Shown piece after piece: positions 34,486 through 43,850 of a stretch of 64,000 nt of DNA. Position 1 is the first letter of the stretch, and each line of letters begins with the position of its first letter. The position numbers and the translations under genes were made by a program. This DNA is from Bradyrhizobium sp. 138 (GTDB lineage: Bacteria; Pseudomonadota; Alphaproteobacteria; Rhizobiales; Xanthobacteraceae): contig NZ_JADPKT010000053.1 in assembly GCF_023074075.1 (NCBI RefSeq), positions 78,142 to 142,141 on the forward strand, in the 5' to 3' direction. A model generated the notes under the pieces. The model saw nothing but the letters and a program-made list of their open reading frames with translations. It ran no database searches and had not been told where the DNA came from.

Positions 34486-35415
34486 ATGAGCACGCTTCTC
34501 CTTTCCCACAAGGCCTGCCTCGACCATGTCACGCCGCCGGGACATCCTGAGCGGCCGGATCGTCTTCGTGCGGTGGAGGAAGCGCTGTCGCATGAGCGCT
34601 TCCAGTTTCTGGTGCGCGATCAGGCGCCGGAAGGCGATCTCGATCTCGTCACGCTCTGCCATAACGAGCATTACGTCACCGAGCTGCGTCACATCGCGCC
34701 GACCAGCGGACAGGTCTATATCGACGGCGACACCTCGATGTCCCCTGGCACGTGGGAAGCGGTGATGCGCGGCGTCGGCGGCGCGGTGGCGGCGACCGAA
34801 GCGGTGATGGCGGGCGAGCATCGCAACGCCTTCGTCGCGGTGCGCCCGCCCGGACATCACGCCGAGATCGGCAAGCCGATGGGCTTCTGCTTCTTCGACA
34901 ACGTCGCCATCGCCGCGCGCCATGCGCAGCGCAAATACGGCATCAAGCGCGCGGCCATCGTCGATTTCGACGTGCATCACGGCAACGGCACGCAGGACAT
35001 CTTCTGGTCGGACCCGACCGTGATGTACTGCTCGACACACCAGATGCCGCTGTTTCCGGGGACCGGCGCGAAAGGCGAACGCGGCGACCACGACACCATC
35101 GTCAACGCGCCGCTTGCCTCCGAAGACGGCGGGCCGGAATTTCGCTCCGCGTTCGAGAATTTGATCCTGCCGCAACTCGAAAAATTCAGCCCCGAGCTCG
35201 TGGTCATCTCCGCCGGCTTCGACGCGCATTATCGTGATCCGCTGGCCTCGCTGAATTTGCGCGCGGAGGATTATGCCTGGGTGACGCGCAAGCTGATGGA
35301 TCTCGCCGACAAGACCGCAGGCGGACGCGTTGTTTCGGTGCTCGAGGGCGGCTATGACCTGCAAGGACTGAAAGAATCTGTTACGGCGCATGTCGGCGCC
35401 CTGATGGGCGCCTGA
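34486..35415 (+). CDS. Histone deacetylase-family (AcuC/HDAC-like) hydrolase
   Basis: A 309-residue zinc-dependent deacetylase-fold enzyme. Motifs in order are HPERPDRL (about 21-28), RPPGHHAE (about 121-128), VDFDVHHGNGTQDIFW (about 158-173, metal ligands), and SAGFDAHYRDPL (about 240-251). Bacterial members remove acetyl groups from proteins or acetylpolyamines. The ATG at 34486 is preceded by GTGAGG. The next gene is xseB, an arrangement I associate with many rhizobia. Confidence 0.92.
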   Translation: MSTLLLSHKACLDHVTPPGHPERPDRLRAVEEALSHERFQFLVRDQAPEGDLDLVTLCHNEHYVTELRHIAPTSGQVYIDGDTSMSPGTWEAVMRGVGGAVAATEAVMAGEHRNAFVAVRPPGHHAEIGKPMGFCFFDNVAIAARHAQRKYGIKRAAIVDFDVHHGNGTQDIFWSDPTVMYCSTHQMPLFPGTGAKGERGDHDTIVNAPLASEDGGPEFRSAFENLILPQLEKFSPELVVISAGFDAHYRDPLASLNLRAEDYAWVTRKLMDLADKTAGGRVVSVLEGGYDLQGLKESVTAHVGALMGA

Positions 35416-35489
35416 CGACGCCCGCCACATTAAGCCCGCAAAACCCGCCTTCACTGCAAGGAAAGCGAATCGGGCAATCGGAAACGGAT

Positions 35490-35741
35490 ATGGCCGAAAA
35501 CACCCTAGTCGACGTCTCCAGGCTCACCTTCGAGCGCGCGATCGAGGAACTCGAGACGATCGTGAAGCGGCTCGAAGACGGCAAGGTGCCGCTCGAAGAA
35601 TCCGTGACGATCTACGAGCGCGGCGAGGCGCTGAAGCGCCGCTGCGAGGAATTGCTGCGCCAAGCCGAGGCCCGCGTCGACAAGATCACCACCGATGCCA
35701 GTGGCCAGGCCACCGGCACTGCGCCGCTCGACGTCCAGTAG
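35490..35741 (+). CDS. xseB: Exodeoxyribonuclease VII small subunit
   Basis: An 83-residue protein with the full family pattern: LTFERAIEELETIVKRLEDGKVPLEESVTIYERGEALKRRCEELL (about residues 8-53). The small subunit assembles with XseA to degrade single-stranded DNA in both directions. The large-subunit gene is not nearby, as is common in alphaproteobacteria. It starts 74 bp after the deacetylase-like gene. Confidence 0.95.
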   Translation: MAENTLVDVSRLTFERAIEELETIVKRLEDGKVPLEESVTIYERGEALKRRCEELLRQAEARVDKITTDASGQATGTAPLDVQ

Positions 35742-36356
35742 TGAAGGCGAGACTTTCCAGCTCAGTCTGCTGACGGCGGAGGGTCCCGCGAAACATCCTC
35801 GCGGGAAGCCGGCGACCGCGGCGTTTTCGTAATCGCACGGCGCTGTCCCGCGAAGCATCGCGGTTCCGTGCAGATGGGAGCGATGGTATCCGCTCCAGAA
35901 TCGGCCCGTGGAGCGACGAAAAAGGACGTCCTCCAGCAAAAAAGCCTGCCAAGGACCCGAGCAAGGCCGGAACCGCCCGTCCCGGGCCACGGTTAACCAC
36001 TCTGGCCCGCCGGTTGCATCTGCATACCCCTAATCGGTCCGGCGGGTTGGCTTTGGCCCAAGCTTTGGTGTAAAGCTGCGCGGAGTGTGGCTTTTTGCAA
36101 GCCTTGCGTGGGCACCGATTACCGACGACAAGTGCTTCAAACTGCTGATGAAATTGGCTGGGACGGACGAAGCCGATCTAAGTGACAGGGATCACAGAGA
36201 CTGAACCGGAGCGCACTTAAGCTTACCTAAGCTTGAAGACGGGGCCTTGCCCCATGCAGGTGGCTCCGACGGTTTGAGGATTCGCGCTGCGCCGATATTG
36301 AGCAAACCCATCGCGCACCGGAACGACCTTCCGGCGCTGACAAATTGGAAATCGCC
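35742..36356. other. 615-bp intergenic region between xseB and dxs
   Basis: No convincing gene is seen. The region contains a perfect 7-bp dyad with a 2-base spacer (AAGCTTA-CC-TAAGCTT, 36219-36234), which may be a regulator site for dxs, and a small GGGGC...GCCCC hairpin just after it. The short open frames here lack ribosome sites. Confidence 0.5.
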
Positions 36357-38285
36357 GTGAACGCATACAGTAAAACGCCGCTTCTCGACACCATCCGGAC
36401 GCCGGACGACCTGCGCAAGCTCAAGGTCGAGCAGGTTCGCCAGGTTGCCGACGAGCTGCGGCAGGAGACCATCGATGCCGTCTCGGTCACCGGCGGTCAC
36501 TTCGGCGCGGGTCTCGGCGTGGTCGAACTCACCACCGCGATCCATTACGTCTTCGACACGCCGCGCGACCGGCTGATCTGGGATGTCGGCCATCAGGCCT
36601 ATCCGCACAAGATTCTCACCGGCCGGCGCGACCGCATCCGCACACTGCGCACCGGTGGCGGCCTGTCCGGCTTCACCAAGCGCAGCGAGAGCGATTACGA
36701 TCCGTTCGGCGCGGCGCATTCCTCGACCTCGATCTCGGCCGGTCTCGGCATGGCGGTGGCGCGCGATCTCTCCGGCGGCAAGAACAACGTCATCGCCGTG
36801 ATCGGTGACGGCGCGATGTCGGCCGGCATGGCCTATGAGGCCATGAACAACGCGGGTGCGATGAACTCGCGCCTGATCGTCATCCTCAACGACAATGACA
36901 TGTCGATCGCACCGCCGGTCGGCGCCATGAGCGCCTATCTGTCGCGCCTCTACTCCGGCAAGACCTATCGCACGCTGCGCGATGCGGCCAAGCAGATCAA
37001 CAAGCGTCTGCCCAAGATCATCGCCAACCGCGCCAACCGCGTCGAGGAATATTCCCGCGGCTTCATGATGGACGGCGGCACGCTGTTCGAGGAGCTCGGC
37101 TTCTACTATGTCGGCCCGATCGACGGCCACAATCTCGACCATCTGCTGCCCGTGCTGAAGAACGTCCGCGACATGGAGACCGGCCCGATCCTGGTCCATG
37201 TCGTGACGCAGAAGGGCAAGGGCTACGGCCCGGCGGAAGCGTCCGCCGACAAGTACCACGCCGTCGTCAAGTTCGACGTCGCGACCGGTACCCAGGCGAA
37301 AGCAAAACCGAACGCGCCGGCCTACCAGAACGTGTTCGGCCAGAGCCTCGTCAAGGAAGCCGAGAAGGACGACAAGATCGTCGCCATCACCGCGGCGATG
37401 CCGTCCGGCACCGGCGTCGACATCTTCAACAAGGCCTTCCCCGACCGCACCTTCGACGTCGGCATCGCCGAGCAGCACGCGGTGACCTTTGCCGCCGGTC
37501 TGGCGACCGAAGGCTACAAGCCGTTCTGCGCGATCTACTCGACCTTCCTGCAGCGCGGCTACGACCAGATCGTGCACGACGTCGCGATCCAGAACCTGCC
37601 CGTCCGCTTCGCCATCGACCGCGCCGGCCTCGTCGGCGCCGACGGCGCGACGCATGCCGGCTCGTTCGACAACGCCTATCTCGGCTGTCTGCCGAACATG
37701 GTGATCATGGCGGCAGCCGATGAGGCCGAGCTCGTGCACATGGTGGCGACCCAGGTCGCGATCGACGACCGTCCGAGCTCGCTGCGCTATCCGCGCGGCG
37801 AGGGTCGCGGCATCGAGATGCCCGAGGTCGGCATTCCGCTCGAGATCGGCAAGGGCCGCATGATCCGCCAGGGCAGCAAGATCGCCCTGCTCTCCTTCGG
37901 TACGCGCCTCGCCGAATGCGAAAAGGCGGCCGATGAGCTCGCCGCCCATGGCCTGTCGACCACGATTGCGGACGCGCGCTTCATGAAGCCACTCGACACC
38001 GAGCTGGTGCTCAAGCTTGCCCGCGACCACGAGATCCTGATCACGATCGAGGAAGGCTCGGTCGGCGGCTTCGGCTCGCATGTCGCGCAGTACCTGACCG
38101 ATCAGGGCGTGCTCGACACCGGCATGGTCAAGTTCCGCTCGATGGTGCTGCCCGACGTGTTCCAAGACCACGACACGCCGGCCGCGATGTACGGCCGCGC
38201 CGGTCTCGACGCCAAGGGCATCGTCGCCAAGGTGTTCGAGGCGCTCGGCAAGGACGTCAAGGCCGAAACCGTCAAGCTGGCTTGA
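36357..38285 (+). CDS. dxs: 1-deoxy-D-xylulose-5-phosphate synthase
   Basis: A 642-residue TPP-dependent enzyme that makes DXP from pyruvate and glyceraldehyde 3-phosphate, the first step of the MEP isoprenoid pathway. Visible motifs are WDVGHQAYPHKILTGR (about 60-75), the TPP motif GDGAMSAGMAYEAMNNAG (about 148-165), and DVGIAEQHAVTFAAGLA (about 365-381, catalytic Glu). The GTG at 36357 gives the usual MNAYSKTPLLDTI start and has GGAAAT upstream; a TTG four codons earlier is less likely. Confidence 0.96.
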   Translation: MNAYSKTPLLDTIRTPDDLRKLKVEQVRQVADELRQETIDAVSVTGGHFGAGLGVVELTTAIHYVFDTPRDRLIWDVGHQAYPHKILTGRRDRIRTLRTGGGLSGFTKRSESDYDPFGAAHSSTSISAGLGMAVARDLSGGKNNVIAVIGDGAMSAGMAYEAMNNAGAMNSRLIVILNDNDMSIAPPVGAMSAYLSRLYSGKTYRTLRDAAKQINKRLPKIIANRANRVEEYSRGFMMDGGTLFEELGFYYVGPIDGHNLDHLLPVLKNVRDMETGPILVHVVTQKGKGYGPAEASADKYHAVVKFDVATGTQAKAKPNAPAYQNVFGQSLVKEAEKDDKIVAITAAMPSGTGVDIFNKAFPDRTFDVGIAEQHAVTFAAGLATEGYKPFCAIYSTFLQRGYDQIVHDVAIQNLPVRFAIDRAGLVGADGATHAGSFDNAYLGCLPNMVIMAAADEAELVHMVATQVAIDDRPSSLRYPRGEGRGIEMPEVGIPLEIGKGRMIRQGSKIALLSFGTRLAECEKAADELAAHGLSTTIADARFMKPLDTELVLKLARDHEILITIEEGSVGGFGSHVAQYLTDQGVLDTGMVKFRSMVLPDVFQDHDTPAAMYGRAGLDAKGIVAKVFEALGKDVKAETVKLA

Positions 38286-38289
38286 GCTG

Positions 38290-38411
38290 GCTCACCTCTC
38301 CCGCTTGCGGGAGAGGTCGACGCGAAGCGTCGGGTGAGGGTTTCTCCTCTTGGGGAGTGTCCTCCGCGGAGACACCCCCTCCCCAACCCTCCCCCGCAAG
38401 CGGGAGAGGGT
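38290..38411. repeat. Palindromic repeat after dxs (CTCTCCCGCTTGCGGGAGAG type)
   Basis: CCTCTCCCGCTTGCGGGAGAGG forms a near-perfect hairpin, and a related CCCCCGCAAGCGGGAGAGGG lies near the other end, with GGGAGTGTCCTCCGCGGAGACACC between. It probably also ends the dxs transcript. Similar elements are frequent between Bradyrhizobium genes. Confidence 0.8.
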
Positions 38412-38466
38412 GCAGAGCACGCACTGTGGCTTGCACCTCGATCCAAATTTCTTCGGCTTTGCTCCC

Positions 38467-39021
38467 ATGAAAATCTATCTGGCAGGCCCCGACGTGTTCC
38501 TGCCGGATGCGGTTGAGATCGGCCGTCGCAAGGTCGATATCTGCACCACTCACGGGCTCACCGGCCTCTATCCTCTCGACAACGCGATCGACCTCGCCGC
38601 GCCCGATGCCTCACGCCAGATCTTTTGCGGCAACGAGGCAATGATGGAGGAGGCCGACGCCATCATCGCGAACCTCACCCCATTCCGGGGCGCCGGTGCA
38701 GATCCCGGCACCGTCTACGAGCTCGGCTACATGGCCGGCCGGCGCAAATTCTGCCTCGCCTATTCCAACGACGGCGCCGCCTATGCCGATCGCGTCGGCC
38801 GTTTCATGGACGTCGTCTCCGAGGACGGACGGCTGGTCGACGCACAGGGGCTGACGGTCGAGGATTTCGGCCTTACCGACAACCTCATGATGATCCACGC
38901 GCTGGAACTGCACGGCTGCCCGCTGGTGACGCCCGCCACGATGCCGATCGATGTCTGGCACGATCTCGCCGCGTTCGAGACTTGCGTCCGGATGGCGGCC
39001 GCGCGATTGATCGCTACATAA
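38467..39021 (+). CDS. Nucleoside 2-deoxyribosyltransferase-family protein
   Basis: A 184-residue protein. MKIYLAGPDVFLPDA (residues 1-15) and ADAIIANLTPFRGAGADPGTVYELGYMAGRRK (about 63-94) are the core of the nucleoside 2-deoxyribosyltransferase family, with the Asp and Glu (YELG) active-site positions present. The family exchanges or hydrolyses the N-glycosidic bond of deoxynucleosides. The ATG at 38467 starts the conserved core; the longer frame upstream is repeat DNA. It is followed 27 bp later by tlyA. Confidence 0.9.
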   Translation: MKIYLAGPDVFLPDAVEIGRRKVDICTTHGLTGLYPLDNAIDLAAPDASRQIFCGNEAMMEEADAIIANLTPFRGAGADPGTVYELGYMAGRRKFCLAYSNDGAAYADRVGRFMDVVSEDGRLVDAQGLTVEDFGLTDNLMMIHALELHGCPLVTPATMPIDVWHDLAAFETCVRMAAARLIAT

Positions 39022-39048
39022 GCGCTTCAGTCGTCTTTCGGAGAACCG

Positions 39049-39783
39049 ATGTCCCCTGCCCGCAAGCGCGCAGATGTAGTGCTGGTCGAGCGCGGCCTGT
39101 TCGAGAGCCGGGCGCGGGCGCGCGCGGCGATCGAGGCCGGCCTCGTCACGGCCGACGACAAGCAGGTTTCAAAACCGTCGGAGACGATCGCCGAGGACGC
39201 CGTGATCCAGGCCGAGCCCGCGCACCCCTACGTCTCCCGCGGCGGCGTCAAGCTTGCCGGCGCGCTGGAGCGCTACCCGATCGAGATCGAGGATCATGTC
39301 TGCCTCGACGTCGGCGCTTCCACGGGCGGCTTCACCGAGGTGCTGCTGGCGAACGGCGCGAGCCTGGTGTTCGCAATCGATGTCGGCACCAGCCAGTTGC
39401 ATCCCTCGCTGCGCGATCATCCCAAGATCGTGTCGATGGAGGAGACCGACATCCGGTCCTATGACGGCAAGCGGCTGCCGGCGCGGCCCGATGTCGTCGT
39501 CATCGACGTCAGCTTCATCTCGCTCAAGACGGTGCTGCCGGTCGCGCTTTCCCTCGCGGCTGCGCCGATGAGCCTGCTGGCGCTGATCAAGCCGCAGTTC
39601 GAGGCGGACAGGAAGCACAACAAGAAGGGTATCGTCCGCGACGCGGCCGTGCACCGGGAGATCTGCGACGACATCGCCGCCTTTGCCGCTTCGCTCGGCT
39701 GCACCGACATCGAAATATTTCCCTCTTCGATTGCGGGCGGCGACGGCAATATCGAATTCTTCCTGGGTGCGCGACGTGGTTGA
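39049..39783 (+). CDS. tlyA: TlyA-family rRNA methyltransferase
   Basis: A 244-residue protein with an N-terminal S4 RNA-binding domain (RADVVLVERGLFESRARARAAIEAGLV, about residues 7-33) and an FtsJ-like methyltransferase domain (LDVGASTGGFTEVLL, about 86-100; DVSFISL; IKPQFEADR). Characterised members 2'-O-methylate 16S and/or 23S rRNA. The gene overlaps the start of the next methyltransferase gene, so the two RNA-modifying enzymes are probably made together. Confidence 0.92.
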   Translation: MSPARKRADVVLVERGLFESRARARAAIEAGLVTADDKQVSKPSETIAEDAVIQAEPAHPYVSRGGVKLAGALERYPIEIEDHVCLDVGASTGGFTEVLLANGASLVFAIDVGTSQLHPSLRDHPKIVSMEETDIRSYDGKRLPARPDVVVIDVSFISLKTVLPVALSLAAAPMSLLALIKPQFEADRKHNKKGIVRDAAVHREICDDIAAFAASLGCTDIEIFPSSIAGGDGNIEFFLGARRG

Positions 39784-41023
39784 GCGCCTTACCATCGATC
39801 ACGTCGGCCATCGCGGTGACGGCGTCTCGCTCACGAGGGGTGATGCGGTCTACGTGCCCTACACGCTTGCCGGCGAGACAGTCGAGGTCGACCATGTCGT
39901 GGGCCACCATCCCGATCGCCGCAAGCTGCTCGCGGTCGATGTCGCAAGCCCGGAACGCATCGAGCCGTTCTGCCCGCATTTCGGCGTCTGCGGCGGCTGC
40001 ACGATCCAGCACTGGGCGGCAGAGCCGTATCATGACTGGAAGCGCGGCATCGTGGTGGAGACGCTGGCGCAGGCCGGCATCGACTGCGAAGTGGCGCCGC
40101 TGGTCGACGCCCACGGCGCCGGGCGGAGGCGCATCACCCTGCACGGCCGCTTCGGCACGCATGACATCCTCAAGGTCGGCTTCTCCGCGACGAGCTCTCA
40201 CGACGTCATCCCGATCCATCGCTGTCCGATCCTCGATCCCGCGCTCGACGGCGCGCTCGATGCCGCCTGGGCGCTCGCCGAGCCGATGACGTCGAAGATG
40301 CCGGTGACCAAGCCGCTCGACATCCAGGTCACTGCCACCACCAACGGCCTCGACGTCGATGTGCGCGGCTCCGGCCCGCTGCCAACGGCACTCGTCACGA
40401 CGCTGTCGCGCGTCGCCGAGCAGCACCGCCTGGCGCGGCTGACGCGGCATGGCGAGCTGGTGCTGCAGCGCTTGCCGCCAACGGTGAAGATGGGCCGCGC
40501 GGAGGTGACGCTGCCGCCGGGCTCGTTCCTGCAGGCGACGGTGGCGGGCGAAGACACGCTGGCCGCGCTCGTCACCGAACGCATCGGCAAGGCCAAGCAC
40601 GTTCTCGACCTTTTCTGCGGTGTCGGCCCGTTCGCGCTGCGGCTCGCCGAAAAGGCCCGCGTCACCGCCTATGACAACGACGCCGGTGCGATCGCGGCTC
40701 TCGTGAAAGCCGCGCGCACGCCGGGCCTGAAGCCGATCAAGGCCGAGCCGCGCGACCTGTTTCGCCGCCCCCTGGTGCCGCCGGAGCTGCGCGATTTCGA
40801 CGCCGTGGTGTTCGACCCGCCGCGCCAGGGCGCGCAGGCGCAGGCACTGAAGCTCGCCGCAAGCAAGGTGCCCGTCGTGGTCGCGGTGTCCTGCAACGTT
40901 GCGACATTTTCCCGTGACGCCCGACTGCTGATCGACGGCGGCTATCGATTGGAGGCGGTAGTGCCGGTCGATCAGTTCCGCCACACGCCGCATGTGGAGC
41001 TGGTGGCGCGGTTCAGCCGCTGA
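39776..41023 (+). CDS. RlmD/TrmA-like RNA (uracil-5-)-methyltransferase
   Basis: A protein of about 415 residues. A TRAM-like N-terminus (LTIDHVGHRGDGVSL) is followed by the iron-sulfur cluster region CPHFGVCGGCTIQHW (about 63-77), then the SAM-binding LDLFCGVGPFALRLAEKA (about 277-294), FDPPRQGAQAQ and the catalytic Cys in VSCNVATFSRD. The family methylates U1939 or U747 of 23S rRNA, or U54 of tRNA. The GTG at 39776 overlaps the tlyA stop by 8 bp; another GTG at 39767 is possible. The exact target is not determined. Confidence 0.9.
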   Translation: MVERLTIDHVGHRGDGVSLTRGDAVYVPYTLAGETVEVDHVVGHHPDRRKLLAVDVASPERIEPFCPHFGVCGGCTIQHWAAEPYHDWKRGIVVETLAQAGIDCEVAPLVDAHGAGRRRITLHGRFGTHDILKVGFSATSSHDVIPIHRCPILDPALDGALDAAWALAEPMTSKMPVTKPLDIQVTATTNGLDVDVRGSGPLPTALVTTLSRVAEQHRLARLTRHGELVLQRLPPTVKMGRAEVTLPPGSFLQATVAGEDTLAALVTERIGKAKHVLDLFCGVGPFALRLAEKARVTAYDNDAGAIAALVKAARTPGLKPIKAEPRDLFRRPLVPPELRDFDAVVFDPPRQGAQAQALKLAASKVPVVVAVSCNVATFSRDARLLIDGGYRLEAVVPVDQFRHTPHVELVARFSR

Positions 41024-41062
41024 CGCTGCACCGGCCGATCATCCTCGATTCATTCCAGTCTG

Positions 41063-41914
41063 CTAGGCCGACGCCTCGAATTGCGGCTGCCATCGCAGCA
41101 GGTAGGACTGCAGCGAGCGCACCGCTATCGCGAGCAGGATGCCGACGAACATCATGACGAAGATGGCGACCATCATCTCGCTGGCATTGGCCCGCGCCTC
41201 GGCCTCGATGATGAGCTTGCCGAGCCCACGCTCGGCACCGATGAACTCGCCGACGATGACGCCGATCAGCGCAAAGGACACGGCCGGCAGGAGCGAAGCG
41301 AACACCCAGGCGAGCGCGGACGGGATCACGACGGTCCGCAGCACGGTGAACTCGCTGGCACCGAGCAGCCGGGCTGCGGCGATCTGGTCGCGGTCGACCG
41401 CACGCGTGCCCTCGAAGGTGTTGAAGAACACCACGAAGAACACGACGAGCCAGGCGGTCGCGATCTTGGAGAGGTCTCCGAGGCCAAAGATCAGGATCAC
41501 CAGCGGCACGAGCGCAATGCGCGGTATCGAGTTGAGCGCCACGATGTAGGGTCCGAACACGCGGGCAAGGAAATCCGAACGGCCGAGAATCAGGCCAGCC
41601 GCAATCCCACTCGCTGAGCCGAACAGAAAGCCCCACCAGGTATTCTTCAAGGTGACGAGCGTGGCGAGCCACAGATTGTTGTCATTTCCCTTGATACAGG
41701 CGGCAAAGCCGCCGGCGTCAGCGAAGCAACCAAGCCGCAAAAAACTCTGCCAGATCAGCGATGGCTTGGCGACGAAATAGGGATCGAGGATCTTCGGCAC
41801 ATAGGCCTTCGGCAGCAGCGCCTTGCTCCATTCGAAGCCCCACTGCCAGACGACGAGAACTGCTGCGAGAATGGCCAGTTGCCAGAACAGGATGGCGGTG
41901 CGGCTGTGGGACAT
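41063..41914 (-). CDS. ABC transporter permease (SsuC/TauC type)
   Basis: A 283-residue permease with about six membrane segments. The EAA-like loop DRDQIAAARLLGASEFTVLRTVVIP (about 177-201) is the SsuC/NrtB pattern. It is the last gene of a minus-strand operon (lyase, CoA-transferase, binding protein, ATPase, permease) and lies 2 bp after the ATPase gene. A 40-residue periplasmic insert (AGGFAACIKGNDNNLW) after the first helix is common in this subgroup. It forms the channel of the importer. Confidence 0.92.
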   Translation of the reverse strand: MSHSRTAILFWQLAILAAVLVVWQWGFEWSKALLPKAYVPKILDPYFVAKPSLIWQSFLRLGCFADAGGFAACIKGNDNNLWLATLVTLKNTWWGFLFGSASGIAAGLILGRSDFLARVFGPYIVALNSIPRIALVPLVILIFGLGDLSKIATAWLVVFFVVFFNTFEGTRAVDRDQIAAARLLGASEFTVLRTVVIPSALAWVFASLLPAVSFALIGVIVGEFIGAERGLGKLIIEAEARANASEMMVAIFVMMFVGILLAIAVRSLQSYLLRWQPQFEASA

Positions 41915-41916
41915 GG

Positions 41917-42765
41917 TCAGTCGGCCCTGGTGCGGCGGAACTCTTCGCCGAGGGAATGCCAGATGTGCGAATAGAGGCGGCCGAATTCGGCGGTCTCGCG
42001 CACGGCCACGGGGTCACGCGGACGCGGGATGGCGACGTCGAAGTCTTCCTTGAGGCGCCCGGGCCGCGCCGAGAGCAGGATGATGCGGCTCGCGAGCGTC
42101 AGCGCCTCGCCGAGATCGTGCGTCACGAACAGCACGGTCTGCCGCTCGCGTTCCCAGATCTCCAGCAGCGTCTTGTGCATCTCCAGCTTGGTGTGGGTGT
42201 CGAGCGCGCCGAACGGCTCGTCCATCAGCAGGATCTCGGGCTCGAGGATCAGCGTTCGCATCAAGGCGACGCGCTGGCGCATGCCGCCGGACAGCATGCG
42301 CGGAAAGCTCTGCGCAAAGCCCGAGAGCCCAGCCTTCTCGACCGCCGAAGCGACGCGCCCTGCGCGCTCGGTCTTCGGCAGTCCCGCGATCTCCAGCCCA
42401 TAGCCGATGTTCTGCTCCACGGTTCGCCAGGGAAACAGCGTATCGCGCTGGAAGACATAACCGACCCTGGGGTTGACCTCGCCGGTCTCGACCGTGTCCT
42501 CGTCGATCAGGATGCGTCCGCCAGAGCGCGGCAACAGGCCCGCGACCATGTTGAGAATGGTGCTCTTGCCGCAGCCGGATGGACCGAGCAGCGCAACGAA
42601 CTCGCCCTGCTTGACCTCGAAGGAGACGTCATCCACCGCCACGACCTCGCGGCCGGACGCGTTGAAGCGCTTGGCAAGACCCTGCACGGCAATGCGTATG
42701 CGCGCTGGCGCTGCTTGATCCTCACCGCGCGCAAGCGCAAGGCCATGGCCTGGCGCGACGATCAT
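41917..42765 (-). CDS. ABC transporter ATP-binding protein (SsuB/TauB type)
   Basis: A 282-residue ATPase. Walker A is GPSGCGKST (about residues 60-68), the signature is MLSGGMRQRVALMRTL (about 144-159), and Walker B with the catalytic Glu is ILLMDEPFGALD (about 165-176). The Q loop and H loop (FVTHDLGEAL) are present. The ATG overlaps the stop of the solute-binding-protein gene (ATGA). It powers uptake through the adjacent permease. Confidence 0.94.
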   Translation of the reverse strand: MIVAPGHGLALARGEDQAAPARIRIAVQGLAKRFNASGREVVAVDDVSFEVKQGEFVALLGPSGCGKSTILNMVAGLLPRSGGRILIDEDTVETGEVNPRVGYVFQRDTLFPWRTVEQNIGYGLEIAGLPKTERAGRVASAVEKAGLSGFAQSFPRMLSGGMRQRVALMRTLILEPEILLMDEPFGALDTHTKLEMHKTLLEIWERERQTVLFVTHDLGEALTLASRIILLSARPGRLKEDFDVAIPRPRDPVAVRETAEFGRLYSHIWHSLGEEFRRTRAD

Positions 42766-43808
42766 TTGTATTTCGCCCTGGCCGCCTGGAGGAAGCTCAT
42801 GTCGACGACATCCTCGTATCTGGTCTCGGGAATGTCCGTTCCCTTGCGGTACCAGGGCTTGGCGCCGCGTTCGAACGCAGCCTTGTCGATGACACCGTCA
42901 TAGGCCCAGGTCGACCTGTCGAAGCCAAGTTCGGCACTGACCGCATCGGGATCAATGCCCGAGAAATATTTCGGCGTGACCAGCGCCTGCACCTCCGCGA
43001 GCGGCGTCGCCTTCACGAAGGCCATCGCGCGATAGATCGCGTTGACATAGGCTTGCACCATCGCCTTGTCCTGCTCCACCGTGTCCTGGAGCGTGTAGAT
43101 CACGAGCACGGGCAGTGACCCGCCGAAATCCTTCTCGAAGACGCCGGGTTTTGAGGTGTCGTAGATCGTCCTGCCAAAGCCCTTCTTCTCGACCTCGACG
43201 ATCCAGCTCGGCGGCGCCATGATGGCGTCGAACTGCTTGGTCTGGAGCGAGGGGAACATCGTGTTGGTCCCGCCGCCCGCGACCCAGTTCACCTTGCCGC
43301 CGAGCCCGCGCGCTTCGAACACATAAGTGCCGAACACCCAGGTGCCGGACCCGATCGCGGTTGCGGCAACGATCGGCTTGGCGCCGTCCGCGCGCTTGTA
43401 CTCCGCAAGCTTCTCGACCGAATTGATGCCGCTGTCGTAGAGGTCCTGCCGGACTATGATGCTTGCATAGGAGCACACCATCTCGGTCGCGAGCAGGATC
43501 TTGCAGGGCTTGCCGCGCGCGCCAAGCTGGAGCGGATGGCTGGCGTCGCCATGGGCGAACAGCGCCTGCCCTGCCGCCAGGGTCTGGCGGCCGAACGTGC
43601 CGGCGTTGCCGGTGACCAGCTTGGAATCCAGCCCTTCGTCCTTGAAGTAGCCCTTCAGCTCCGCGATCATACCAATGGCGTAGACCGGCGATACTGGACC
43701 GAAGGCGAGCGAGACCTGCTTGGCCTCGGCGCGCAGCTGCCCCGGCAGCAGCGATGCGCCGGCCCATGCGGAGCCCGCGATCAGCGTCTGGCGCCTGGTC
43801 ATGCTCAT
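42762..43808 (-). CDS. ABC transporter substrate-binding protein (NMT1/SsuA-like)
   Basis: A 348-residue periplasmic protein. The N-terminus MSMTRRQTLIAGSAWAGASLL contains a twin-arginine-like RR and a hydrophobic stretch, with cleavage likely after QLRAEA (about residue 29). The core LAFGPVSPVYAIGMIAELKGYFKDEGLDSKLV is typical of SsuA/ThiY-like binding proteins. The ligand is unknown; the neighbouring CoA-transferase and HMG-CoA lyase suggest a carboxylic acid. A GGAGGAGG ribosome site precedes the ATG. Confidence 0.88.
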   Translation of the reverse strand: MSMTRRQTLIAGSAWAGASLLPGQLRAEAKQVSLAFGPVSPVYAIGMIAELKGYFKDEGLDSKLVTGNAGTFGRQTLAAGQALFAHGDASHPLQLGARGKPCKILLATEMVCSYASIIVRQDLYDSGINSVEKLAEYKRADGAKPIVAATAIGSGTWVFGTYVFEARGLGGKVNWVAGGGTNTMFPSLQTKQFDAIMAPPSWIVEVEKKGFGRTIYDTSKPGVFEKDFGGSLPVLVIYTLQDTVEQDKAMVQAYVNAIYRAMAFVKATPLAEVQALVTPKYFSGIDPDAVSAELGFDRSTWAYDGVIDKAAFERGAKPWYRKGTDIPETRYEDVVDMSFLQAARAKYK

Positions 43809-43850
43809 GTGATCCTCCTCCCTCGGTTCTTGTTTGGTGGTGCCTGTCGG

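Noticed and set aside
36192..38171. Minus-strand open frame (659 aa)
   Set aside because: Antisense to dxs, whose motifs are complete.
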